From the NCBI RefSeq assembly GCF_034479375.1, contig NZ_CP140155.1, positions 1,240,001 through 1,304,000 on the forward strand: 64,000 bases of DNA. Reading direction: 5' to 3'. Positions 38,309-49,238 of this stretch are shown one piece after another. Numbering within the stretch: position 1 is the first letter of the stretch; each line of letters starts with the position of its first letter. The notes below the pieces were generated by a model that worked only from the letters and a program-made list of their open reading frames with translations, searched no databases and was not told the DNA's origin. Source of the stretch: Rhodopseudomonas palustris. Lineage in GTDB: Bacteria; Pseudomonadota; Alphaproteobacteria; Rhizobiales; Xanthobacteraceae. The position numbers and the translations under genes were made by a program.

Positions 38309-40846
38309 ATGAATGCTGGAATGCGATTGTTGCGGGGGGGACTTCTTGCTGCCGCCCTGGTGTTTTTCGCCGTACCGGTCGCCACGACGGCGACTGCTGT
38401 ATTGACGGCGTCGCCTGCGGCCGCGCAGTCTGCCTCCTCGATCCAGGTCGAGGGCAACCGCCGGGTCGAAGCCGATACCATTCGCTCCTACTTCAAGCCG
38501 GGCCCAGGTGGCCGGCTCGACCAGGGCAGCATCGACGACGGCCTCAAGGCGTTGATCGAAACGGGTCTGTTCCAGGACGTCCGGATCAATCAGGGCGGCG
38601 GCGGCCGCATCGTCGTCAGCGTCGTGGAAAACCCGGTGATCGGCCGGCTCGCTTTCGAGGGCAACAAGAAGATCAAGGACGAGCAGATCTCGGCTGAAAT
38701 CCAGTCGAAGCCGCGCGGCACGCTGTCCCGCCCGATGGTGCAGTCCGACGCGCTGCGGATCGCCGAAATCTATCGCCGGTCCGGCCGTTACGACGTTCGC
38801 GTCGATCCGCAGATCATCGAGCAGCCGAACAATCGCGTCGACCTGGTGTTCGTCGTCAACGAAGGCGCCAAGACCGGCGTCAAGTCGATCGAGTTCATCG
38901 GAAACCAGGCGTTCTCCTCCTACCGCCTGAAGGACGTCATCAAGACCCGCGAGTCCAACCTGCTGAGCTTCCTCGGCTCGGGCGACGTTTACGACCCGGA
39001 TCGGGTCGAGGCCGACCGCGACCTGATCCGGCGCTTCTATCTGAAGAACGGCTACGCCGACGTGCAGGTGGTTGCCGCGCTGACCGAGTACGATCCGGAG
39101 CGCAAGGGCTTTCTGGTCTCCTTCAAGATCGAGGAAGGCCAGCAATATCGCGTCGGGTCGGTGAACTTCGAATCGACCATTCCGAATTTCGACGCCAATT
39201 CGCTGAGCAGCTTCTCGCGTGTGAATGTCGGCTCGCTGTACAATGCCGAGGCGCTCGAGAAGTCCGTCGAGGAAATGCAGATCGAGATGTCGCGTCGCGG
39301 CTATGCGTTCGCCGTCGTGCGACCGCGGGGCGACCGCAATTTCGAATCCCACACCGTCTCGATCGTGTTCTCGATCGAGGAGGGCGCTCGGGTCTATATC
39401 GAGCGGATCAATGTTGTCGGCAACACCCGCACCCGCGACTACGTCATCCGGCGTGAGTTCGACATTGCCGAAGGCGATGCCTACAACCGCGCGCTGGTCG
39501 ATCGTGCCGAGCGCCGGCTGAAGAACCTCGACTTTTTCAAGTCCGTGAAGATCTCGACCGAACCCGGTTCGTCGAGCGACCGCGTCATTCTGGTGGTCAA
39601 TCTCGAAGAGAAATCGACCGGCGACTTCTCGGTCTCGGGCGGCTATTCGACCAGCAACGGTGCGATGGGCGAAGTCAGCGTCTCGGAGCGCAACTTCCTC
39701 GGTCGCGGCCTGTTCGCCAAGGCGACCGTGCAATACGGCCAGTATGCCCGCGGCTATTCGCTGTCGCTGGTGGAGCCGTACCTGCTCGACTACCGCGTCG
39801 CGCTCGGCCTCGACCTGTATCAGCGCGAACAGCTCGCCAACAGCTACATCTCGTACGGCACCAAGACGCTCGGCATCAGCCCGCGGCTCGGCTTCGCGCT
39901 GCGCGAGGACCTGACCCTGCAGTTGCGCTATTCGCTGTATCGGCAGGAAATCACGCTGCCGTCGTACCTGAACAATTGTAACAACAACCTCGGCGCCTCG
40001 AACTATTTCCCGACTCCGCAGTTCATCGCCGCCGGTAACCCGAACAACACCGGCTACGGCGCGCTCGGCTGCTACGGCGACGGCGAAGCCTCGCTGCCGG
40101 TCCGCATCGGCCTGTCCAACGGCGCCTACTGGACCTCGTCGGTCGGCTACACCCTGACCTACAACACGCTGGACAACACCCGGAACCCGACCAACGGTCT
40201 GCTCGTCGACTTCCGCCAGGATTTCGCCGGCGTCGGCGGCGACGTGAAGTTCCTGAAGTCGGCGTTCGATGCCAAGTACTACACGCCGCTGGTTTCGGAT
40301 CTGGTCGGCATCGTCCACCTCCAGGCCGGCAATCTCAGCACCTATGGCGGCAACCAGCTGCGCATGCTCGACCACTTCCAGATGGGTCCGAACCTGGTCC
40401 GCGGCTTCGCGCCGAACGGCATCGGTCCGCGCGACATCGGCCAGTATGCCTTCTACGGCTACGGCGGCGACGCGCTCGGCGGCACCAACTACTGGGGCGC
40501 ATCGGTCGAGTTGCAGATGCCGTTCTGGTTCCTGCCGAAGGAAGTCGGGCTCAAGGGCGCCGTCTATGCCGACGCCGGTTCGCTGTTCGACTACAAGGGC
40601 CCGACGTCGTGGACGCTCACCAACGAAGTCAATACGCCCGGTTGTACGCCGGCGAGCCAGACCTCGATCGGCACCTGCGCCGGCCTCAACTACGACGACA
40701 CCAATCTGGTCCGCACCTCCGTCGGTGTCGGCCTGATTTGGGCCTCGCCGTTCGGTCCGCTGCGGTTCGACTACGCAATCCCGATCACCAAGGGCAAGTA
40801 CGACCGCGTCCAGGAATTCAAATTCGGCGGCGGGACTTCGTTCTAA
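38309..40846 (+). CDS. bamA: outer membrane protein assembly factor BamA
   Basis: BamA is the essential core of the machine that inserts beta-barrel proteins in the outer membrane. The 845-residue protein has a signal peptide (about 1-40, ending PAAAQ), five POTRA domains (about 43-420) and a C-terminal 16-strand barrel ending with GGTSF, where the final phenylalanine is the usual outer-membrane-protein terminus. The ATG at 38309 ([10 protein letters not shown]) starts the signal peptide; a GTG at 38156 would add an unrelated N-terminal stretch. The 167-bp gap upstream could carry a separate promoter. Confidence 0.96.
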   Translation: MNAGMRLLRGGLLAAALVFFAVPVATTATAVLTASPAAAQSASSIQVEGNRRVEADTIRSYFKPGPGGRLDQGSIDDGLKALIETGLFQDVRINQGGGGRIVVSVVENPVIGRLAFEGNKKIKDEQISAEIQSKPRGTLSRPMVQSDALRIAEIYRRSGRYDVRVDPQIIEQPNNRVDLVFVVNEGAKTGVKSIEFIGNQAFSSYRLKDVIKTRESNLLSFLGSGDVYDPDRVEADRDLIRRFYLKNGYADVQVVAALTEYDPERKGFLVSFKIEEGQQYRVGSVNFESTIPNFDANSLSSFSRVNVGSLYNAEALEKSVEEMQIEMSRRGYAFAVVRPRGDRNFESHTVSIVFSIEEGARVYIERINVVGNTRTRDYVIRREFDIAEGDAYNRALVDRAERRLKNLDFFKSVKISTEPGSSSDRVILVVNLEEKSTGDFSVSGGYSTSNGAMGEVSVSERNFLGRGLFAKATVQYGQYARGYSLSLVEPYLLDYRVALGLDLYQREQLANSYISYGTKTLGISPRLGFALREDLTLQLRYSLYRQEITLPSYLNNCNNNLGASNYFPTPQFIAAGNPNNTGYGALGCYGDGEASLPVRIGLSNGAYWTSSVGYTLTYNTLDNTRNPTNGLLVDFRQDFAGVGGDVKFLKSAFDAKYYTPLVSDLVGIVHLQAGNLSTYGGNQLRMLDHFQMGPNLVRGFAPNGIGPRDIGQYAFYGYGGDALGGTNYWGASVELQMPFWFLPKEVGLKGAVYADAGSLFDYKGPTSWTLTNEVNTPGCTPASQTSIGTCAGLNYDDTNLVRTSVGVGLIWASPFGPLRFDYAIPITKGKYDRVQEFKFGGGTSF

Positions 40847-40874
40847 GTCCCGCGGTCGGGACTGCGACCGCAGG

Positions 40875-41954
40875 ATGACCTCGACTTTGTTCTTCAAACC
40901 GCGTCCTTCGTCGACGTTGGCTGAAATCGCCGCGTTGACGAAGGCTGAGCTGGTCGACCCTTCACAGGGCGACCGCGTCATCACCGGCATCGCCTCGCTC
41001 GACGAGGCGGGTCCGATGCATCTCGGCTTTTTCGAGAACCTCAAATACGTCGCCGAACTGGAGCAGACCCACGCCGGGGCCTGCCTGGTGATGGAGCGTT
41101 ATGAGAGCCGGGTGCCGTCACATGTGGCGGTGCTGCGGGTGAAGAGCCCGGTCCGGGCGTTCGTGACCTATGCGCGGCACATCCATGAAGACGCGATGCG
41201 GCCGCTGTCGGGTTTCGGCAGCACCGGCATCGCTCCATCGGCTGTCATCCATCCCACCGCGCGGCTCGAGGACGGCGTGATCGTCGATCCGCTGGCGGTG
41301 ATCGGGCCTGACGTCGAGATCGGCGCCGGCAGCGTGATCGGGGCGGGGGCGGTGATCGCGAGCGGGGTCAAGATCGGTCGCGACTGCAATGTCGGCGCCA
41401 ACACCACCATCCAGTTCGCGCTGATCGGCAACAACGTTCTGATCCACCCCGGCTGTCACATCGGGCAGGACGGCTTCCGCTTCATCTTCGCCCAAACCCA
41501 TCAGAAGGTGCCGCAGGTCGGGCGGGTGATCATCCAGAACGACGTCGAGATCGGCTCCGGCACCACCGTCGACCGGGGCGGGCTGCGCGATACGGTGATC
41601 GGCGAAGGCACCAAGATCGACAATCAGGTGCAGGTCGGCCACAACGTAACAATTGGTCGACATTGTGTGATCGCTGCGCAATGCGGCCTTGCCGGCAGCC
41701 TGACGCTGGGCGACAACGTCGCGCTGGGCGCCAAGGTCGGCGTCAACAATCACGTCACGATCGGCAACGGTGCGCAGATCACCGCGATGAGCGCGGTCAA
41801 GGACAGTGTCCCCGCCGGCGAGCGCTGGGGCGGGTTCTTCGCGAAACCGACCAAGCACTGGTTCCGGGAGATCATCGCGGTCGAGCGACTGATGCGGGGC
41901 GGTGCGGGCGCGACGCCGAAGTCCGACGACGGAAAAGATGAGGGCCGGGGCTGA
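40875..41954 (+). CDS. lpxD: UDP-3-O-(3-hydroxyacyl)glucosamine N-acyltransferase
   Basis: LpxD adds the second hydroxyacyl chain (N-linked) in lipid A synthesis. The 359-residue protein has an N-terminal uridine-binding domain followed by left-handed beta-helix hexapeptide repeats (for example [20 protein letters not shown]), with the catalytic histidine in [12 protein letters not shown]. It is complete. It begins 28 bp after bamA and overlaps the ATG of fabZ by one base. No skp/ompH gene lies between bamA and lpxD. Confidence 0.95.
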   Translation: MTSTLFFKPRPSSTLAEIAALTKAELVDPSQGDRVITGIASLDEAGPMHLGFFENLKYVAELEQTHAGACLVMERYESRVPSHVAVLRVKSPVRAFVTYARHIHEDAMRPLSGFGSTGIAPSAVIHPTARLEDGVIVDPLAVIGPDVEIGAGSVIGAGAVIASGVKIGRDCNVGANTTIQFALIGNNVLIHPGCHIGQDGFRFIFAQTHQKVPQVGRVIIQNDVEIGSGTTVDRGGLRDTVIGEGTKIDNQVQVGHNVTIGRHCVIAAQCGLAGSLTLGDNVALGAKVGVNNHVTIGNGAQITAMSAVKDSVPAGERWGGFFAKPTKHWFREIIAVERLMRGGAGATPKSDDGKDEGRG

Positions 41955-42409
41955 TGGAATCGCCGATACGTTTCGAGAATGTGGACATCAACACCATCCT
42001 CAAGACCCTGCCGCACCGCTTCCCCTTCCTGCTGATCGATCGCGTCAGGAACATCCGCGAGGACCACAGCGGCATCGGCGTCAAGAACGTGACCTTCAAC
42101 GAGCCGGCGTTTCAGGGACACTTCCCGGAGCGGCCGGTGTTTCCCGGCGTGCTGATGATCGAGGGCATGGCGCAGACCGCAGGCGTCATCGGCATCATGT
42201 CGGTGACCGGCACCGAGAAGCCGCGGGCGGTGTATTTCCTCACCATCGACAAGTGCAAGTTCCGCAAGCCGGTGTTGCCGGGCGATACGATCGAGTATCA
42301 CATGAAGAGCATCGGCCGCCGCAAGACGATGTGGTGGTTCCACGGCGATGCGATCGTCGACGGCCAGACCGTCGCGGAAGCCGATGTCGGCGCGATGCTG
42401 ACGGATTGA
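41954..42409 (+). CDS. fabZ: 3-hydroxyacyl-ACP dehydratase FabZ
   Basis: FabZ dehydrates 3-hydroxyacyl-ACP in fatty acid elongation and so competes with LpxA/LpxD for the same substrate. The 151-residue hot-dog-fold protein has the catalytic histidine and glutamate in [20 protein letters not shown]. It starts on the last base of lpxD, implying tight translational coupling, and is followed after 10 bp by lpxA. Confidence 0.96.
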   Translation: MESPIRFENVDINTILKTLPHRFPFLLIDRVRNIREDHSGIGVKNVTFNEPAFQGHFPERPVFPGVLMIEGMAQTAGVIGIMSVTGTEKPRAVYFLTIDKCKFRKPVLPGDTIEYHMKSIGRRKTMWWFHGDAIVDGQTVAEADVGAMLTD

Positions 42410-42419
42410 ACCGGAATTC

Positions 42420-43262
42420 ATGACCAACATCGACTCGACCGCGCGAATTGAAGACGGCGCCGTGATCGGCGACGACGTGACGATCGGGCCGTTCTGCACC
42501 GTCGGCCCCAATGTGACGATCGGCGCCGGCACCCGGCTGATCAGTCACGTCAACCTCACCGGCCACACCACGATCGGCGAAAGCTGCACCATCCACCCGT
42601 TCGCCTCGCTCGGCGGCGCGCCGCAATCGACCGGCTACAAGGGTGAGCCGACTCAGCTCCTGATCGGCAACGGCTGTACCATCCGCGAGAACGTGACGAT
42701 GAATACCGGCACCGTCGGCGGGGGCGGGGTGACCCGCGTCGGTGATCGCGGGTTCTTCATGGCCGCCAGCCATGTCGGCCACGACTGCATCGTCGGCAAC
42801 GACGTCATCTTCGCCAATGCGGCGACGCTCGGCGGCCATTGCGAGATCGGCGATTTCACCTTCATCGGCGGCATGACGGTGCTGCAGCAATTCACCCGCG
42901 TCGGCGCCCAGGTCATGCTCGGCGGCATCAGCGGCGTGCGCGACGACGTCATTCCCTACGCGCTCGCTGCCGGCATCTATGCGAAGCTCTCGGGGTTGAA
43001 TATCGTCGGCATGCGCCGGCGCAAATTCACCAGGGAGCGGCTCAACCTTGTTCGCTCGTTCTTCAACGACCTGTTCTACAGCCCGGGAGCGCTCGCCGAT
43101 CGGCTCGAGCGAGTGCGGCCGCGGACCGTCGAGGATCCGGCGATCGCGGAGATCGTCGCCTTCATCGACGACGGCAAGCGCCTCGGCCGGCGCCGTCGGC
43201 CGCTGTGCTCGGTGGCGGAGAGCGCTCTTGCCGACGACAACGACGCTGAAGCCGACGCCTAG
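42420..43262 (+). CDS. lpxA: UDP-N-acetylglucosamine O-acyltransferase
   Basis: LpxA carries out the first step of lipid A synthesis, adding a 3-hydroxyacyl chain to UDP-GlcNAc. The 280-residue protein has N-terminal hexapeptide repeats (AVIGDDVTIGPFCTVGPNVT), the catalytic histidine in SHVGHDCIVGN, and a C-terminal helical domain with VGMRRRKFTRERLNLV. It is about 18 residues longer than E. coli LpxA (262), with a polar tail. It lies between fabZ and lpxI. Confidence 0.95.
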   Translation: MTNIDSTARIEDGAVIGDDVTIGPFCTVGPNVTIGAGTRLISHVNLTGHTTIGESCTIHPFASLGGAPQSTGYKGEPTQLLIGNGCTIRENVTMNTGTVGGGGVTRVGDRGFFMAASHVGHDCIVGNDVIFANAATLGGHCEIGDFTFIGGMTVLQQFTRVGAQVMLGGISGVRDDVIPYALAAGIYAKLSGLNIVGMRRRKFTRERLNLVRSFFNDLFYSPGALADRLERVRPRTVEDPAIAEIVAFIDDGKRLGRRRRPLCSVAESALADDNDAEADA

Positions 43263-43280
43263 GCCGGCGGCGGCCGCGCG

Positions 43281-44138
43281 ATGACCGCTCCCGGCCCGCA
43301 GATCGGCTCGCCAATCGGTGTCATCGCCGGCGGCGGCGCGTTGCCGTTCGCGGTCGCCGATGCGGTGCAGGCGCGACAGATGACGCCGTTGCTGATCGGG
43401 CTACGCGGCTTCTGCGATCCGAACGAGATCGCGCGATATCGCCATCACTGGATCTCGATCGGCCAGTTCGGCCGGTTGAAGCGGTTGCTGCGCGCCGAGC
43501 ATTGCCGCGACGTGGTGTTCATCGGCTCGCTGATTCGGCCGGCCCTGACCTCGGTCCGGCTCGACTGGGGCGCGCTCCGCGTGCTGCCGAGCGTGATGGC
43601 CGCGTATCGCGGCGGCGACGATCATTTGCTCACCAGCATCGGCCGGATCTTCGAGCGCGAGGGCTTCCGGCTCCACGGCGTCAAGGATGTCGCGCCGGAG
43701 TTGCTGATGCCGCCGGGTGAACTCACCAGAATAGCCCCCGACGCCGGACATCGCACCGACATCGCCAGGGGCAGGGCCGTGCTGGCGGCGTTGAGCCCGT
43801 TCGACATCGGTCAGGCCGTGATCGTGATCGAGGGGCACGTGGTGGCGGTCGAGGATATCGGCGGCACCGATGCGCTGCTCGCCAATCTGGCGCGTCTGCG
43901 GGCGCAGGGCAGGATCGCCGGCAAGCCCGGCCGTGGCGTGCTGGTGAAGGCGCCGAAGAGCGGCCAGGATCTGCGGTTCGATCTGCCGACGCTCGGCCCG
44001 CGCACCATCGAAGGCGTGGCGGCTGCCGGACTCGCGGGCATCGCCGTCGCCGCCGGCAACACGCTGGTCGCCGAGCCGCAGGCGATGATCGCTGCCGCCG
44101 ACAGGGCCGGCCTGTTCGTGACGGGAGTGGCGGAATGA
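43281..44138 (+). CDS. lpxI: UDP-2,3-diacylglucosamine pyrophosphatase LpxI
   Basis: LpxI (DUF1009) hydrolyses UDP-2,3-diacylglucosamine to lipid X, replacing the LpxH enzyme of enterobacteria. The 285-residue protein starts with IGVIAGGGALPFAVADA and contains the family segments FIGSLIRPALTSVRLDWG and GVLVKAPKSGQDLRFDLPT. It is placed between lpxA and lpxB, as in Caulobacter and rhizobia, and overlaps lpxB by 4 bp. Confidence 0.94.
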   Translation: MTAPGPQIGSPIGVIAGGGALPFAVADAVQARQMTPLLIGLRGFCDPNEIARYRHHWISIGQFGRLKRLLRAEHCRDVVFIGSLIRPALTSVRLDWGALRVLPSVMAAYRGGDDHLLTSIGRIFEREGFRLHGVKDVAPELLMPPGELTRIAPDAGHRTDIARGRAVLAALSPFDIGQAVIVIEGHVVAVEDIGGTDALLANLARLRAQGRIAGKPGRGVLVKAPKSGQDLRFDLPTLGPRTIEGVAAAGLAGIAVAAGNTLVAEPQAMIAAADRAGLFVTGVAE

Positions 44139-45331
44139 CGGTCGCGACATCGACCAAAGCCGCGGTGACCCAAGCCGCGGTGCGCAGATTGTTCGTGATC
44201 GCGACGGAGGAATCCGGCGACCGGCTCGGCGCCGCGCTGATGCGGGCGCTGAAGCAGCGCCTCGGCGACGGCGTCGTGTTCGAAGGCGTCGGCGGACGGG
44301 CGATGGCCGAGCAGGGGCTGGTCTCGCTGTTTCCGATCGAGGAGCTGTCGATCATGGGGATCTCCGCCGTGGTCAGGCGGCTGCCCTCGATCCTGCGCCG
44401 GATCCGCAGCACGGCTGAAGCCGTGCTTCTCGCCCAGCCGGACATGCTGATCATCATCGACAGCCCGGACTTCACGCACCGCGTCGCGCGACGGGTGCGG
44501 GCGCGCGATCCGTCGATCGCGATCGTCAACTACGTGTCGCCGACGGTATGGGCCTGGCGGCCCGGCCGCGCCCGCGCGATGCGCCGCTATGTCGATCACG
44601 TGCTGGCGCTGCTGCCGTTCGAGCCGGAGGAATATCGCAGGCTGCAAGGCCCGCCCTGCACCTATGTGGGCCATCCGCTGACCGAGCAGATCGCCCATCT
44701 GCGCCCGAGCCCCACAGAGCAGGCGCGGCGCGACGCAGAGCCGCCGGTGCTGGTGGTGCTGCCGGGCAGCAGGCGCAGCGAGATCTTTCACCAGATGGCG
44801 GTTTTCGGCGAGACGCTGAAGCGGCTGCAGGCGGAGCACGGCGATCTCGACCTGATCCTGCCGACGGTGCCGCATCTGCGCGAGGCGGTCGAGGCGGGGG
44901 TGCGCGAATGGCCGGTGCAGCCGCGGATCGTGGTCGGCGATGCCGACAAGAAGGCGGCGTTTCGAATCGCGCGTGCGGCGTTCGCCAAATCCGGCACGGT
45001 GACGCTCGAACTGGCGCTGGCGCAGGTGCCGATGGTGGCGGTCTACAAGGCCGGCGCGATGGAGGCGTGGATCGGCAAGCGGGTGATCCGCTCGGCCTCG
45101 GTGATCCTCGCCAATCTCGTGGTCGGCGATAACGTCGTTCCGGAATTCATCCAGGAGGACTGCGTGCCGGAGAAGCTGGTGCCGGCGCTACGCGAGGTGC
45201 TGTCCGACACGCCGATGCGCGCGCGACAACTCGCGGCCTTCGCCCGGATCGACGACATCATGTCGACCGGCGCACAGACGCCGAGCGCGCGCGCGGCCGA
45301 GATTGTCCTGAACGTACTTCGCCAACACTGA
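44135..45331 (+). CDS. lpxB: lipid-A-disaccharide synthase
   Basis: LpxB joins lipid X to UDP-2,3-diacylglucosamine, forming the lipid A disaccharide. The 398-residue glycosyltransferase has the N-terminal ATEESGDRLGAALMRAL (the family usually has GExSGD), SPTVWAWRPGRA and the C-terminal SGTVTLELALAQVPMV. It overlaps lpxI by ATGA and closes the envelope cluster. Length is normal. Confidence 0.95.
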   Translation: MTVATSTKAAVTQAAVRRLFVIATEESGDRLGAALMRALKQRLGDGVVFEGVGGRAMAEQGLVSLFPIEELSIMGISAVVRRLPSILRRIRSTAEAVLLAQPDMLIIIDSPDFTHRVARRVRARDPSIAIVNYVSPTVWAWRPGRARAMRRYVDHVLALLPFEPEEYRRLQGPPCTYVGHPLTEQIAHLRPSPTEQARRDAEPPVLVVLPGSRRSEIFHQMAVFGETLKRLQAEHGDLDLILPTVPHLREAVEAGVREWPVQPRIVVGDADKKAAFRIARAAFAKSGTVTLELALAQVPMVAVYKAGAMEAWIGKRVIRSASVILANLVVGDNVVPEFIQEDCVPEKLVPALREVLSDTPMRARQLAAFARIDDIMSTGAQTPSARAAEIVLNVLRQH

Positions 45332-45473
45332 GGCGCGCGACCGCCGATTGCGGTGGACGTTGTTGCAATTAATTCTCAATTATTGGGAACTAGCGTGTCG
45401 AAGCATTGAAGCTTCCGTTCGCGGCCGCGCGGATCGGAGCGGACCGGCATTGCCGCAACCGGAGTTCGCCAAC

Positions 45474-46118
45474 ATGACCAAATCACCGATCAAAGCTGCG
45501 TCGTCGCTCGACACGTTGTTCGCATCAGCGACCGTCGTCCACCGCAGGAATTTCCTCACAACCGGCGCTGCGGCATTCGGCGCTGCGATGTTGCCGGCAG
45601 GCGCGACGGTTGCGGAGGCCAAGCCGCTGGCCGCTGCCGCTATCACCGAGCAGGATCGCCAGCACATGACCCAGGCGATCGCGCTGATGCGCAAGGCCGG
45701 CGTCGTCGAAAAGACCGGCGGCGCGTTCGGGGCCGTGATCGTACGCGATGGCGAAGTGCTCGCGGCGACAGGCAACAGCGTGCTGCGCGACAACGACCCG
45801 TCGGCGCACGCCGAAGTCAATGCGATCCGCGCCGCGTGCAAGAAAGTCGGCGCGCCGAACCTGCGCGGCGCGACCATGTACACCAGCTGCGAATGTTGCC
45901 CGATGTGCTACGCGACGGCCTATTGGGCGCGGCTCGACCGGATCTTCTTCGCGGCGTCTTGGACCGACTACGCCGATCTGTTCGACGATTCGAACATCGG
46001 CGCCGATATGAAGAAACCCTACGCCAAGCGCAAAGTTCGAATCGCTCAGATGATGCGGAGCGATGCGCAGAAGGTTTGGCAGGAATTCCGCACGCTGCCC
46101 GATCGCGCGCGCTACTGA
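45474..46118 (+). CDS. Tat-exported cytidine/guanine-type deaminase
   Basis: A 214-residue zinc deaminase. The catalytic HAE motif is at 112-114 (AHAEVNA) and the second zinc motif is CECCPMC (139-145), with Cys142 and Cys145 as ligands; the usual proline-cysteine is changed to Cys141-Cys142. The N-terminus carries a twin-arginine signal: R24-R25 in HRRNFLTTGAAAFGAAMLPAG-type sequence followed by a hydrophobic stretch to about residue 45. Deaminases of this fold normally act on free nucleosides or bases in the cytoplasm, so export is unusual. The ATG at 45474 fits the signal peptide. The substrate is unknown. Confidence 0.8.
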   Translation: MTKSPIKAASSLDTLFASATVVHRRNFLTTGAAAFGAAMLPAGATVAEAKPLAAAAITEQDRQHMTQAIALMRKAGVVEKTGGAFGAVIVRDGEVLAATGNSVLRDNDPSAHAEVNAIRAACKKVGAPNLRGATMYTSCECCPMCYATAYWARLDRIFFAASWTDYADLFDDSNIGADMKKPYAKRKVRIAQMMRSDAQKVWQEFRTLPDRARY

Positions 46119-46161
46119 AGCTGCGCTCGGGCTTTCCGTCCGGGCGAGGGCCACAAAGCAA

Positions 46162-46191
46162 AACGGCGAACCGCCTGGGCGGTTCGCCGTT
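46162..46191. terminator. bidirectional terminator between deaminase gene and gltA
   Basis: A perfect 14-bp inverted repeat, AACGGCGAACCGCC (46162-46175) and GGCGGTTCGCCGTT (46178-46191), lies between the convergent genes. Short A- and T-rich flanks suit termination from either side. Confidence 0.8.
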
Positions 46192-46214
46192 CCTAACAGA
46201 CGACCTTCGAGCGA

Positions 46215-47510
<1,296 letters not shown>

Positions 47511-47624
47511 CGTGTGGTCCCCGATGTTCGTTGTCGAAACCAGCAACGGCGCACCGAAGATGCGAGCGAGACTGGTTGGCCTAAAAGCACACAGGAAAGG
47601 CGTAGCTTATTGCAGTGTGCACCG

Positions 47625-47641
47625 CAAGACGGCCCGTCTTG
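47625..47641 (-). terminator. stem-loop after gltX
   Basis: CAAGACG (47625-47631) pairs with CGTCTTG (47635-47641), 19 bp beyond the gltX stop. No T-run follows, so it is a weak terminator candidate in the gap before gltA. Confidence 0.35.
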
Positions 47642-47659
47642 GGCCGATCCCGGGGGCCG

Positions 47660-49081
47660 TTATGCCGCCTGATCGGCAAGGCGCGACAGGCATTCCTCCC
47701 GCCCCAGCACCGCCAGAACGTCGAAAATCCCCGGTGACGTGGTCCGGCCGGTCAGCGCGACACGCAGCGGCTGCGCAACCGCGCCGAGCTTGAGCCCGGC
47801 CTGTTCCGCGAAGGTCCGCATCGCCGCTTCGGTGGTCGCCGCGGTCCATGGCGAGACGTCCTCCAGCGCGGTGCGCAGACGCCCGATCAGGGCGCGAATG
47901 TCCGGCGTCAGCACGGCCTGGCCCTTGGCGTCGATCGCGAGCGGACGGTCGGCGAAAATGAAGCCGGCATTGTCGAGCAGTTCGAGCAGCGTCTTGGCGC
48001 GCTCTTTCAGCCCCGGCATCGCCTGGACAAGCTGGGCACGGGTGGTGTCGGTGAGCTTGGCGGCGATCGCGGGTCCCTGCGGGACGTAGTGCAGCAAATC
48101 CGTGAGCAGGGTCACGAGAGATTGATCGTCGCTCTGGCGGATGTAGTGACCGTTGAGGCTTTCCAGCTTGGCGAAATCGAACCGCGCCGCGGACCGCCCG
48201 ATCGCCGGCAGGTCGAACGCGTCGATCATCTCCTGCGTGGTGAATATTTCCTGATCGCCGTGACTCCAGCCGAGCCGCACCAGGTAGTTGCGCAGCGCCG
48301 TCGGCAGGTAGCCCATTGCACGATAGGCGTCGACGCCGAGCGCGCCGTGGCGCTTCGACAACTTCGATCCGTCCGGGCCGTGGATCAGCGGGATGTGCGC
48401 CATCACCGGCAGTTCCCACCCCATCGCATCGTAGATCTGCTTCTGCCGCGCGGCATTGATCAGATGGTCGTCGCCGCGGATGACGTGGGTGACGTCCATG
48501 TCGTGATCGTCGACCACCACCGCGAGCATGTAGGTCGGCGTGCCGTCGCCGCGCAGCAGCACCAAGTCGTCGAGATTTTCGTTCTGCCAGACCACGCGGC
48601 CCTGAACCTGATCCTCGATCACGGTCTCGCCATCGAGCGGCGCCTTGAGCCGGATCGTCGGCTTCATGTCCGGCGGCGCGTCGGCCGGATCGCGGTCGCG
48701 CCAGCTTCCGTCGTAGAGTTTCGAGCGGCCCTCGGCGCGGGCCTTGTCTCGCATCGCGGTCAATTCCTCGGCGGTCGCGTAGCAGCGATAGGCCTTGCCG
48801 GCCGCCAGCAATTGCTCGGCGACCTCGCGGTGCCGCGCCGCCCGGGCGAACTGGTAGACGGTGTCGCCGTCCCATTCGATGCCGAGCCATTTCAGCCCGT
48901 CGAGAATGGCGTCGATCGCCGGCTGGGTCGATCGCTGGCGATCGGTGTCTTCGATTCGCAGCAGCATCTTGCCGCCGTGCTTGCGCGCGTACAGCCAGTT
49001 GAACAGAGCGGTGCGACCGCCTCCGATATGGAGGAAGCCGGTGGGCGAGGGCGCGAAGCGGGTGACGACAGGTCGGGTCAT
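47660..49081 (-). CDS. gltX: glutamyl-tRNA synthetase
   Basis: GltX charges tRNA-Glu. The 473-residue class I synthetase starts [20 protein letters not shown]; the HIGH-type motif appears as HIGG and the KMSKS motif as KLSKRHG. I chose the ATG at 49081 because the catalytic N-terminus begins there. Since a glutaminyl-tRNA synthetase is encoded next door, this enzyme need not mischarge tRNA-Gln. It is divergent from glnS across 157 bp. Confidence 0.95.
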   Translation of the reverse strand: MTRPVVTRFAPSPTGFLHIGGGRTALFNWLYARKHGGKMLLRIEDTDRQRSTQPAIDAILDGLKWLGIEWDGDTVYQFARAARHREVAEQLLAAGKAYRCYATAEELTAMRDKARAEGRSKLYDGSWRDRDPADAPPDMKPTIRLKAPLDGETVIEDQVQGRVVWQNENLDDLVLLRGDGTPTYMLAVVVDDHDMDVTHVIRGDDHLINAARQKQIYDAMGWELPVMAHIPLIHGPDGSKLSKRHGALGVDAYRAMGYLPTALRNYLVRLGWSHGDQEIFTTQEMIDAFDLPAIGRSAARFDFAKLESLNGHYIRQSDDQSLVTLLTDLLHYVPQGPAIAAKLTDTTRAQLVQAMPGLKERAKTLLELLDNAGFIFADRPLAIDAKGQAVLTPDIRALIGRLRTALEDVSPWTAATTEAAMRTFAEQAGLKLGAVAQPLRVALTGRTTSPGIFDVLAVLGREECLSRLADQAA

Positions 49082-49238
49082 TCTGAACTGGGATTGGAGG
49101 CGCGCCGGGGCGGCGCGGAGGGTGTATAGCAGGATCGGCGCATAACTAAAGTGGTCCGCGCGACCTTCGGGGGTTGGCGCGGGGCCCCGGATTTGGCAGA
49201 TACCGCCTCGGGTTCCGACCAGGCAGAAAGATCGATTC

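Noticed and set aside
38108..41044. 978-codon open frame on the minus strand opposite bamA
   Set aside because: It is a mirror of a strongly supported bamA gene in GC-rich DNA; its translation is rich in Arg, Asp and His with no domain.
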